A program made the translations under genes and the position numbers. From NCBI GenBank assembly GCA_033030425.1, contig JAUFSD010000002.1, forward strand, positions 2,046,001 through 2,110,000: a stretch of DNA of 64,000 bases. Reading direction: 5' to 3'. The notes below the pieces were generated by a model. That model was not told the origin of the DNA, did no database searches, and saw nothing but the letters and a program-made list of their open reading frames with translations. The stretch's first letter is position 1. The number at the start of each line of letters is the position of its first letter. Source of the stretch: Verpa conica (taxonomy: Eukaryota; Ascomycota; Pezizomycetes; Pezizales; Morchellaceae). Below, piece by piece: positions 47,130 through 57,457 of this stretch.

Positions 47130-49313
47130 CTACGATTTTTTTCTCAAAGAGATTCTCCTCCCTAGCCCACTAGTCTTCTCTCCCGCAACTTTGACCTTAT
47201 CCCTCAAAGTCCCCAGGCCAATAAATTCAATCTGGAACTTTGTTCCCTTGATTTTCTTCGTAACCCTTCCCCCGCGCTTCATATCTACCTTCCCAACGAT
47301 ACCACTATCAATAACCGAGTACTCAGAAACTTGCGAGTGCGCACTAAAGGTCTGGGATAATCCTTCATCCTCACCCTCTAGGCGCGGACGCCACCAAGGA
47401 TGCAACTTAGACTCACGGAGACGTTTTGGTTGGGACTGGAGTGATGGGCGTTGGGCTTTCTTAAGCCTTGCTGGCACGATTGGAGCAGCAAGGGGTATAG
47501 TTGGCGCAGTAGTGAGAAGTGTGGGGATCTCGGTTGGTTTACGTTCCAAGAGAGAAATAGAGTGGTCACCGAGCTGCTTTTCTAGGACAGCACTAGGTGA
47601 CATAAGCGGCATAGGAGTTGCAGGGATAATGTTTAGTACCGGTGGTCCAGGGAGAGACGGATTTTGAGGGGTCTCTGGGAGGGCCGAGCTAGATGATGGG
47701 TCCCCAGGGTTGGAGCGCGTTGGAGTAGGGCCAAAGGAGATCACAAATTCACTCTTCTTCTTTGGCGTGATAGCGGTTGTCAAACTCGGGAGTGATAGTG
47801 CTTCTTCACGAGGGGTAGTGACAGGGGAGGCGAGGGGGGAGGATAAAGCGTCGTGAAAGATCAGGTCTCCGTCTTCGCTGAGTGGAGAACTAGTTTCAGC
47901 TTTTCTGTTTATGCTTATAGAGGAGGCATAAGAATTAACCCGAGGGGTTGGCCAGGGTGTAGGCTTCCGCCTTTCTTTGCCGGTAATTAGATGTTGAACT
48001 AATTCACCGTCTTCATCGTTCTCCCCATTGCTCCCTTTTTTATTTGCCTCGTCTTCCCGCTGTTTCTGTTCCTGAACAGTTGTTTGGAGCTTTATAACTA
48101 TAGTCTCTGTGTCCGACTCTCCATATTCCTCTTCATCACCTTCCGTGGCTGTCTCGAATTCTGACTCAGAAAACACTAATGCCTCTAGTGTCGGGCTCGA
48201 TACTGGTAATGATACCTCTATGGGACCTTGATTATATCTGAACTGCTGTTCTGGCCCCTCTTTGGCAACTATACTGTCCTCGATTTGGCCAGGTGTTGTG
48301 CTGTCTTGGACCGGTGCATCTCCCATGCTGATACCAATTTGTTCCAGTTCCTCTAACTCAACCGGTACCCTACCAGCATCGGGTTCCTCTACCCGACCAG
48401 CCTCGAGTTCTTCTGCTTTCTTAATCTCAAGTTCCTCTACCTTTCTGACCTTGATTGATTCCGCTTTGGTGACTTTGATTGACTCTGCCCTCCTAACCTC
48501 AAATGGTTCCTCATCCCTTTCGTCGCTTTCAAACCGCGGCTGCGGATTATCCTCTATATAGTAGTCCTCCTTCCCACTAGCTCCATAATAATATGTATCT
48601 ACACCACCTTCATCATTTTGTTGCATGTGTGACCCTGAAGTGAGAAAGCTATCTTGAAAATAGGCGCTCTTTGGGCTCTTTGATAGCGGTCTCGGATGAT
48701 GCAAAGCCATAACGACCTGCTCCTTCGGTGGTGTTGGTGGTGAGCTCAGAGTGGTAGTAGAGTTAGATGCAACTGACATAGGTGCTGAACTTGACTGTGA
48801 CGACGGGGAAACATCGTGGATGTTAGCCTTAACTCTCCTCAACACCCTGCGATTTCTCGGTGACGTCCCGAAGACCCCATCAAAATCTACAGACAACGGT
48901 ACGCCACCATCGTCATCATCCCCTTCTCCACTACTCCCGGATGGCGGTGTTGGTGGGAGGTGGATATTAGCTTGGGAAGCCGGAATTACGGCAGCGAACA
49001 TCTGCAGCTCATCCCCACTGTCGAAACCAATTTTTGCGCCTCCACGGGAGGAGCACCGGGATCCAACAGGGGAGCGTCGGCTCGGTGTTATACGGCCGTG
49101 GGAAGCATAGAGATCGGCTAGCGAATTTGTGCTCGGGTAAGTATGTAGTGAAACTTGCGGTACACGCGAGCCTTCAAAGGTAGAAAATTCGATAGTACGA
49201 GGAGGTGAAGGGATCCGCTTGCGTGACAGCCGTCGGAGCGGGGTGATGTTTGAAGGGGAGGCTGGGTCCGGTGGAGTTGTTGTAAATGATCGAGGAGCTG
49301 CTGAGAGTGACAT
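47130..49313 (-). CDS. Ser/Pro/Glu-rich low-complexity protein, unknown function
   Basis: One uninterrupted frame of about 727 residues from the ATG at 49313; the frame extends further upstream but that part is hydrophobic and UTR-like. The N-terminus is Ser/Pro/Arg-rich (PLRRLSRKRIPSPPRTIEFS, then FEGSRVPQVSLHTYPSTNSL) with many SP/TP sites. A degenerate tandem of about eight residues (RRAESIKV, TKAESIKV, RKVEELEI, KKAEELEA, GRVEEPDA) lies near residues 270-315. Acidic stretches follow (ESEFETATEGDEEEYGES), then a second Pro/Ser/Thr-rich part (PLASPVTTP, ITPKKKSEF). The C-terminus is compact and basic: GTKFQIEFIGLGTLRDKV ... GLGRRISLRKKS, the part most likely to be conserved. Mostly disordered; a cytoskeletal or cell-cortex role would be a guess. 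Confidence 0.75.
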   Translation of the reverse strand: MSLSAAPRSFTTTPPDPASPSNITPLRRLSRKRIPSPPRTIEFSTFEGSRVPQVSLHTYPSTNSLADLYASHGRITPSRRSPVGSRCSSRGGAKIGFDSGDELQMFAAVIPASQANIHLPPTPPSGSSGEGDDDDGGVPLSVDFDGVFGTSPRNRRVLRRVKANIHDVSPSSQSSSAPMSVASNSTTTLSSPPTPPKEQVVMALHHPRPLSKSPKSAYFQDSFLTSGSHMQQNDEGGVDTYYYGASGKEDYYIEDNPQPRFESDERDEEPFEVRRAESIKVTKAESIKVRKVEELEIKKAEELEAGRVEEPDAGRVPVELEELEQIGISMGDAPVQDSTTPGQIEDSIVAKEGPEQQFRYNQGPIEVSLPVSSPTLEALVFSESEFETATEGDEEEYGESDTETIVIKLQTTVQEQKQREDEANKKGSNGENDEDGELVQHLITGKERRKPTPWPTPRVNSYASSISINRKAETSSPLSEDGDLIFHDALSSPLASPVTTPREEALSLPSLTTAITPKKKSEFVISFGPTPTRSNPGDPSSSSALPETPQNPSLPGPPVLNIIPATPMPLMSPSAVLEKQLGDHSISLLERKPTEIPTLLTTAPTIPLAAPIVPARLKKAQRPSLQSQPKRLRESKLHPWWRPRLEGEDEGLSQTFSAHSQVSEYSVIDSGIVGKVDMKRGGRVTKKIKGTKFQIEFIGLGTLRDKVKVAGEKTSGLGRRISLRKKS

Positions 49314-51906
49314 GGCGGGGCAGACAGATAAGTGTAACAGTCGAACCCAAGTATTACTACTCTCCCACAGCGTATGTAGAACAGAGCAGGACGGCAAACA
49401 AGCCAGCCAACAAACAGGAGGACAGGAAAGAAGGAGGAAGAAAAGAAGTGGGAGGATTGATTGATTAATCAGACCCCCGAAATAGAAGAAAAGCAGGCCT
49501 AGAAAGAAGATAAGGCCCGGCGCAATGCACTGTGGAAGCTCCCTCTTCCCCTCTGAATCCTTACCTATCAATGGTAATGTAACCTAGGTTTCCTCGGCCG
49601 GCAAAAAGGGAAGGGGAAACCCCGGGTCTAGATATTATTTATTTTCTTTTTCTGTGGGCCGAAGGCGTGTGAGGAGGGAACCCTGGGTTTTATTTTTCGT
49701 CTTTGCTTCTTCCCTCTTCTTTGCAGGACAAGGCGCTTTATCGGGTGAGGGCCTGCTGGGGGGTTGAACCGAAACCTGTATCATACAGTAGTTGGGTACA
49801 CCTGCGTACACCTGTGCTGTACAGGTACAAGTAATCGCCTGTAAGGTTGTTTTGTTTTTGTCCTCTCCCTTCTTTTATTTCTTCAACTCTTCTCAAACGA
49901 TAATTTTTGTCTCTTCAGCTCTCTTGGGCCCCCCTCGTGTTGCGTTGTGTCGTGTCGTGTCGTGTCGCTAGACAGGCCTTCGCGATAGGATCTAGGTCCT
50001 TCTTCTTTCCTTCTTCCTTCGTGTTAGAGTAGACGACAGCCTTCTCGGTAGAGCAGGGAGCAGGGAGCAGCAAGCGGGTAATATATTTTTACGTTTCCTC
50101 CGCTGGGACGAGGCGAGATCTCCAAAGATGCAGCAGAATCGAAACGGGGATTAAATGTTATGTTGCGCCAAAGGTATGTACTAGGGCTATATTTTACAGC
50201 AAAAGCAGGGAAACGGATGTTTCTTCACTTAAAAAACCCCCTCGACTGTCACTGTCGTGTGGAAGGCAACCCACGTTTACATGCCGTATATGGTATGGGG
50301 TACAGGATCAGCAGCATCGGTACGGGAATGCACCCGAAGCTGGACAAAGAGATATGTAGTACATGTAGGTAGATACATCAGTCGTTGGAGAGAGCTTCCA
50401 GTTGCTTGTTGGGCAATAATTTACCGGATAACGGGGCAGAGTTGGGACCATGCTGCCTACCTTTCCGCCTCACGATATATCCGCACATTGCTACCTATAA
50501 GTACATAACACTCACCAACTAATTCGTGTACAGTACCAACGTTATGGCACCCCGTTTAGAGTAGTAGGCACAGTAAGTACTCGTCGGCTCTCATTGGTGC
50601 CACATGCCTTGATTGGCCAGCAGTCGGGAAACAAGCTGGCCTCTTCACCTCAATCTTTACGGTATGTTAAACAGCAAGAGAAATCACAAGGAAACCCAAC
50701 CGCCGACTGAAACCGCTGCAGCTGGTCTAGGAGCCCAATTAGACCAGTGGATTGGGATGAGTGCGGAGCCTGAAAGCTGTTGTTATCTTACGCATACATA
50801 GCTAGCAGGCATTGGATCACGATAGAAACAGCGAGAGGAGCCCGAGCTACTAGTGGTGTAGGGGTACGGTACCCGTATCTCAAAAGTAGATAGTTCGGGT
50901 TTTAAAATAAAGGGTGTATGGGAGATACACGAATGAGAGCAGCTACTGCAATGGTAGAAGAGGGGTTTACAATCCCGAAAGCACGCGTCGATCAAATCCA
51001 TGCCAATCAACCCCGAATCACTCAAGCGCAGCATGAGCAGAACGCTTGGGGAAAAAATGTGGCCAATGATGATTCTCCGTGGCGAAAAAAAAACGACAGC
51101 ATCGAGATGGGGGATCTGGTGGCCGATTTGTCATTGGACCCCCTCCTCTTCCCCCAAGGCTGTGCCTGCAAATTTATTATACAGGGTCCTACAAGCTTGC
51201 AACCCCGTAAATGTACATGTATAGTACGTTGGTAACCCCCCAGAAATCATGGTCTCGAATCTGAAATACAGGCTTAGGCTTTGAGGCTGTCAACCCATAA
51301 GTTCCTGGGTTTTTCAGAGGGGTTGGGCATGGGTTTATGAGTTGTTGACACCGTGTTGAAGTGGAGAAGTTCCTGGTTGTTCCCAAACGCTCACGCTGTG
51401 TGGCCTTTATTTATTGGTATCCGGCCCAACAAACACAACGTCGCGCATCCGCGGACGACCACCATGGAATTGAGTCGAACCCGTAAAAAAAATAACCTGG
51501 CCGATGTAATCCTAACCCTAAGGTAAGACCAAACAAAGATACATCTACAGATAGCTGCACTTACCAAAGAAAATTAGGCTAGTAGCTTTACCTCTAATGA
51601 TAGGACTAGATCCCACCCAACGGCACAAATAAGAGGATACTTATTGAGATCTACTAACAATGCCGAGAAGTATATTGGTCACATGATCTATATTTGGTGG
51701 CGACTCTGGTCTCCCACCAAAGATAAACCACGTGATCAATATACTTTCAGCCTCGCTAGCAGGTTGTCAGGTACCTGCTGATTGGTGGGTTATTGTAGTT
51801 GCTACCTACTTAGGTAAAACCCACCAGCCTGATTTTATCTTTTAGTAGACCCCAGCAGATGAAATAGGGTGGAAATCGGGTTTAATAAAAATGATAAAAC
51901 GACGAT
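49314..51906. other. Long intergenic region with promoter and hairpin
   Basis: About 2.6 kb. The first 700 bp, including CT-rich tracts and a GTCGT microsatellite (about 49937-49968), is probably the promoter/5' UTR of the Ser/Pro-rich gene. The rest has no coherent frame; a 32-bp inverted repeat lies at 51669-51745. Confidence 0.45.
51669..51745. repeat. Inverted repeat (hairpin), 32-bp arms
   Basis: Arms 51669-51700 and 51714-51745 are inverted copies with 27 of 32 positions identical, separated by 13 bp. Four of the five mismatches are transitions. Both arms carry an E-box (CACATG and CACGTG). Could be a MITE remnant or a hairpin-forming transcript. Confidence 0.7.
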
Positions 51907-52521
51907 CTAAAGTGTGGGGTAAAAATACATGTGTCGTATAAACCCGGCATACCACTCACTAAAGAATCCCTCTGCATATTCATGATGAGTGGCGTGCATC
52001 GCAAAAGCTTGGAACCGCTGTACCGGCGGAGATTGATCGACCTTCGATACTAGGCACTCGAGTAGGCACAACATAATTGCAATTTCAAGTTCTTTACCCA
52101 TGCCTTTATCGGGCATACATAGGGCTCTGTGGAGATGGACAGCACCGCAATACCGCATAATCTGGCGAGACCGAGAATCGCGCTAGGAGGTTGAAATAAG
52201 AAGTGGCAAAGCACTTACTCTAACTCGCAAAGGAAGCTACTATCCCTAAGTAAGCAAAGAAAAGCGAAGGAGGTATCTCTCTTGGTATAGTAAGTGGTGA
52301 AAACAGTTGCTACTAAACTCTTCTTAGGAAGATTGTCCAGCCACACTTTGTTTAGACGTCTTAGTGCGATTCTCAGTCCGCCAGATTTTGCGGTAGATTC
52401 GACCTCGTTAAGGATCTGCACATTTACAGCACCTAGAGCAGAGATCGACTCAGCTATAGTCAGCCCACATATAATGCATAGGTCTGTTGGTATTTCAACG
52501 TGATCTCCTTTAGATTCCCGA
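51907..52521 (-). CDS. Candidate gene or gene fragment, unknown
   Basis: Two open stretches on the minus strand look coding. The first (about 52216-52510) includes GLTIAESISALGAVNVQ and SGGLRIALRRLNKVWLDNLP, and ends at a perfect GTAAGT donor at about 52212. The second (51907-52172) contains HLHRALCMPDKGMGKELEI and QSPPVQRFQAFAMHATHH. The donor phase does not join simply to the second frame, so there may be another exon choice, a frameshift or decay. No initiator or family identified. Flanks are AT-rich, which would suit a decaying gene. Confidence 0.3.
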
Positions 52522-55088
52522 TTCCTACGGGTTATTGTAATTTAGGATCCTAAGAGCAATAACCCATGTTGCTAATCGGTAATAACTTTCTAAATGTAGA
52601 TCTTATAATTTATCACTCTGTCTATACTTTTGAATACCTACCCCAGTATCAGCCCTTGAACCATTAAACCAAAACGCCACAGTGGTATAAAAAAAGCTCC
52701 TACCACAGCCCGAAATCGTAACATTCGATGGCTTATGCGATAGACTAGGTAAGAAACTGCCATATGCTAAGTATCAAGCGCCCAAGTATTTAAGCATCAA
52801 AGCTTTGCCTGTATGCTATTTCCACAGTTTTGTCATTTACAGGCAGAGAAGGTCGGGACCCAGTTGTGAAACTCCAGGCCTACGGAACAGCCCTAACCCT
52901 GTGGGCATATTTTAGCAGAGAACTTTCAAAAATTACATACTCCAGCTACCCAATCCTTTAGGAGCCTTTTAGAAAGGAATTTCCTAAAGGATATCCTTAT
53001 GACACTCAAAAATTAAACCTAGTCAGGATTTGAAGCCTCATTAACTGTATATTAGTAGGGGAGATTAATAAAAGCCGACACTAGTACCTCCAATAACATA
53101 GGCATTTACGCCAGAAAGAGCTTTCGGAGGGATGCGCAAGCCTGTTTTTCCGATGCGCTTAAACCTTAGAATAAGTCAGATCGCACCGTTTGCGAACGGA
53201 TCGTATGATAAATCCAGGCTTCCTAAGAATCGAATCTAAGAGTCATAAAAAAACTATTACGTGTTCCCATGAGCGTCCTTCTTTTCTTTTCTTTTCAGGT
53301 ACCCGCAGGGACGGATAAGCTTGAATGAAGCTCCATGCCCCCCACATGCGGCTCCGGAAGAGATCCACCACGTGCGTGCACAGGTGGCTCCCTGGGCGGA
53401 TGCGGGGGGTAGGCCGCCCATACATGTAGCCCATGGAGTATTACTAGATCATGTGCATACTCAAACAAATAAATGAAGATTATTTTGATAGCGGGCCAAG
53501 TTCTATTAGTACGCAGGAGGAACTTGGAAACGGTTTTTTTTTTAGTAGTAATTCTTTATTCGTCCCAAGCCGCCACGCCGGATCTATAAACAAACAATAG
53601 ATGCTGTGAGTGGAATTATCAGATTGAGAATGGATATGTAAGTTGCAGCAGCGGCATGCTTTGAAATCATCACACAACTTTACAGGTATCTAGAATGGCG
53701 ATATACGGTATCGCATCTCACAACCTGGATACTGGTCTGTTGTGTGATTAAGTGACTGAGCACGCATGACGGGTTCAAAGAAACAAGATTATTCCGAAAC
53801 AGTGACAAGCGAGAGAGATGACGGTCAAGAGAGTGAGCCAAGATCACGAAGACCAAGGCATGACGTTGCAGAAAACGCTTGCAGGGGACTTATAATCGCA
53901 TACCCCGTCGTCATCGTGCATCATGAGACCCCGCCGCGCGCAGGTAGACTCCACAAAGGCTGAGCCAGACGGCTGGGACACCGATCTTGATCCCCTTTGG
54001 ACAAAGGATACAGGATCGATTCGGTGAACAGCACCAGAGTGTTTTTTTACTCTCCTCACTTTAGGACCCTGTCTTTGGATTCTCTCAGCTGGTTGTGGCG
54101 CTGGTGATGCTGGCTGAGGCTCTATCTAACCTTAGACACCGAACAGCGCAACATCAAAAATGCCCCAACAGGTAATGGTAAGTAAATGACCTGGTGAGAG
54201 TTTGACGCCGTTAAATTCCAAGATGGAGTTGAGAAAACCCTCAACGATGCATAAACCTGTCTAAGAGAATACTTATTGATAGTCAGGATATTATTGTACT
54301 GGGCCCGCAGTTTCAGCTGTAACTCCAACAAAAGAATTCCTCGAGTGACAAACTGAGTGACGAAACCGCTCCAGCCGGCAGCCGAAAGATTTTGCCCTCC
54401 GTCCTTTATCATCTCCACGCGTAATCCTCTTATTTCATCTCCCCTCCTTCCATATCTCCCTCTCAATAATACCACCCCCCAGTCTTCTCTAATACCCAGC
54501 CATTATTAATTAACCTCTATCCGCTCATCCAACTCCCTGGAAATACTTTCAACTTCTTGTCCTCCCCGACCCAACTTTTCAGGAACACCCTCGGACACGA
54601 ATCAGTCATGCCTGTTATAGAGGTACGTACATGCATATGACCAAATCTGTCAGATCTTTTTTTGTTATTCATCCCCTCTTCTACCACTATCCCAAATTGT
54701 TGTGGTATTTTCGAGGCTGGAAGTTGGTCTTTAGCCAGGTCCTCTTTCCTTGTCGGAAAAATGACGAAGTTTGTGGGGCGAAGGAGGGGCATGTCATCGT
54801 GCTTGTGCTTGCTGCAAGCAACGCCTCGTCTTGTCCTTGTTTGACCTCCAACTCAACCCCATTCTCCGCTCCTTACCTTCCCCTCATTTCCCACCCTCAA
54901 AACTTTATTGAATCCAGGTTGCTTCTATTCTATCCTCTATAACATATCTGTCGTAATCTGTTTTCTGCAAATTTACGATTTGTTGATATTCCCCACTCCC
55001 TCCATTGTTTGTCTTTCGGCCTCTCGAGCTACATTCAACTATAAAAAAAATTCGACTAAATAGCACGCACGAGCGAGATAATTTACTG
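52522..55088. other. Long intergenic region, no gene seen
   Basis: About 2.6 kb, AT-rich up to 53.2 kb and GC-balanced afterwards. The last 600 bp is CT-rich and would hold the promoter and 5' UTR of the kinase gene; ATGCCTGTTATAGAG directly followed by a strong GTACGT donor at 54621 may mark a spliced leader or an alternative first exon. An A/T-rich stretch near 52690-52850 holds a short interrupted frame on the minus strand that I could not identify. Confidence 0.4.
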
Positions 55089-57457
55089 ATGGCTTCTCAA
55101 TTCCAGAACCTTAAAAATTTTATTCGTCATGGCAAGCATGCGCGGAATAACCAGGATAATTCACCACACCCAGCACCAGCACCACAACAAAACCATGCCC
55201 ACTCAGATCCAACCCATTCAAAAACCGAGCCCCAAAAGCAGTACCACCCAAAGAAAGACTTCTCGGTAGCCCCCGATGACAACCGCAATGTAGCTGCCCA
55301 AGCTGCCAATGCAGCGGCAAATGCTACAGCAGCTCATCAAAAGCTCCATACCAATGATCCTGGTGTGGTCCCCTCACAAAATGTTGGAGGAGTATCCGCT
55401 GGTGGCATTGGTGGACAAGGTGGGAAAGCCTATGATGAGAGTGTTCTGGCAAGAATCGTTGCCGAGGAAAGGGAGACCCGAGAGCGGCTGCCAAAATATC
55501 CTGGACTAGAGCGATGGGTACTACTGGAAAAGATGGGTGATGGGGCCTTTAGCAATGTCTACCGGGCGAGAGATAGCACCGGAGAATACGACCAAGTGGC
55601 CATCAAAGTTGTCCGAAAATACGAACTCAATGCGGCTCAGGTGTGTGGCTAATAGTTTCTTTTGTTATTCTCTTGCATTTATTTCCTTGTTCGGTCTCAA
55701 GGCGGTTCAAAGATCTCCGAGCGGGGTTTTCTGGGAACCTTTTGGCCAACTTTTTCGGAACTTTTCTTCATAGGGTAATGATCACCTTCATCCGGATTTT
55801 AAGAAGATACCGAAGACAGTTGAGGTGCGCTATATTCCTTAAATGCCTCCTCTTGGACAGCACTTTCCTACTACTTCCTGTTTTTTCTTCCTTTTTTGAG
55901 GAAATACGGTCTCTTCCTTCTGTTTCCCTCCAATATCTTTTTGATAAAAATATTTCAATGTTTTATATTTTCTCAAGATTATAGACTTTAAGCATTCAAA
56001 ATATTTTCTAGATAATAAGCTAATTTTATTCACAGCGAGCAAATATCCTGAAGGAAGTCCAAATAATGCGCGGCCTCAACCACGAAAATATCGTCTCTCT
56101 AATCTCATTCTCGGAGTCTCGGAGCTACTATTATCTGATCTTAGAGCTTTGTTCTGGCGGAGAACTGTTCCACCAGATTGTGCGTCTCACCTATTTCTCA
56201 GAGGACCTCAGTAGGCACGTAATTGTACAAGTTGCGGATGCGTTGAGATACCTCCACGAAGAAAAGGGTGTCGTGCACCGGTATTTATCCCTAGTTTGCT
56301 TTCTACCTTAGGAAATTGTACGACTTAACAGTTTACTAATATCACTATGTTTCACAAGGGACATCAAACCAGAAAACCTTCTTTTTGAGCCTATCCCTTT
56401 TATTCCAACAAAAAGTCCTAAACATAGATCCCCTGAAGATGAAGATAAGGAGGATGAAGGCGAGTTCATCCCTGGTGTCGGTGCCGGTGGTATTGGGCGT
56501 ATCAAGGTCGCCGACTTTGGACTTTCAAAAGTCGTATGGGATACCCAGACTATGACTCCCTGCGGTACCGTGGGATATACGGCACCTGAAATTGTTAAAG
56601 ACGAGCGCTACTCCAAGAGTGTTGATATGTGGGCGCTTGGCTGTGTTCTCTACACCTTGTTGTGTGGATTTCCACCCTTTTACGACGAAAGTATATCGGT
56701 CCTTACCGAAAAGGTTGCGAAGGGACAGTATACTTTTCTCTCCCCATGGTGGGATGATATCTCAAAATCGGCTCAAGACCTAGTCTCGCACCTTTTAACC
56801 GTCGATCCTGTTAAAAGGTACACGATTGAGGAGTTTATGAATCACCCATGGATTAAGAACACAGACGAAGCAACAGTTGCTGCATTAGACGCACCTCCTC
56901 TAGCCACACCTGCGATTAGTAAACAAAATAAAGAGTTCACACAAATGACCATTGAGCCCGATTTTACCCCCGATCCTGGTATGCCAGGAGCAACGAAACG
57001 AATGGACTTCAGATCACCTGGTGTTGTCAGTTTGAGGGAGGTATTTGACGTTGGATATGCAGTTCATCGCATGGAGGAGGAAGGGAAACGCCGTAAGAAC
57101 TGGAAACAAGGATATAGAGGCGGTGCTCAGCCTTTGAACGAAGAGGATGAATTTGATTCCGAAGACGAAGACAACGGAGAATCAGTTAAGATTCTTAAGG
57201 ATAACGAGGCAGATGATGTTGCGGGGGTGGAGGCGACATTGAGAAAAACTAATCTAAACTCCGGGAGCACGTATGCTGGCGCCATTGCTGCTGCCCGGGG
57301 CGCCGGAGCGACAGCCCCAGTGTCCGTTAATACGCCGAAGACCAATACTGGTGGCCATTCTAGGTCTACGAAGAGGAAACCTGGTGGATTTGAGCTGAGT
57401 CTAGACAATGCCACACTCCTGGGTAGGAGGAAGAAAGACGGGACAGTGCAAGCATAG
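55089..57457 (+). CDS. Srk1/Rck2-type MAPK-activated Ser/Thr kinase (CAMK group)
   Basis: Exons 55089-55640, 55774-55824, 56036-56280 and 56359-57457 encode about 648 residues. The 51-bp exon 2 (GNDHLHPDFKK...) is easily overlooked but restores the expected alphaC region before RANILKEVQIMRGL. The N-terminal 130 or so residues are low complexity (MASQFQNLKNFIRHGK, His/Pro/Ala-rich). The kinase is complete: G150-x-G152 loop (GDGAFSNV), K173 in VAIKVV, catalytic HRD284 created by splicing (HR|DIKPENLLF), an acidic insert, DFG D335, activation segment TMTPCGTVGYTAPE, then DMWALGCVLYTLLCGFPPF. The insert and the C-terminal GFELSLDNATLLGRRKK block match fission yeast Srk1, budding yeast Rck2 and Aspergillus relatives, which act downstream of the Hog1/Sty1 stress MAPK. 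A role in osmotic or oxidative stress response is inferred by homology. Confidence 0.93.

Noticed and set aside
53015..53045. Sequence resembling a tRNA T-arm (TCAGGATTTGAAGCC)
   Set aside because: The loop is one base too long and no matching acceptor, D or anticodon arm could be found.
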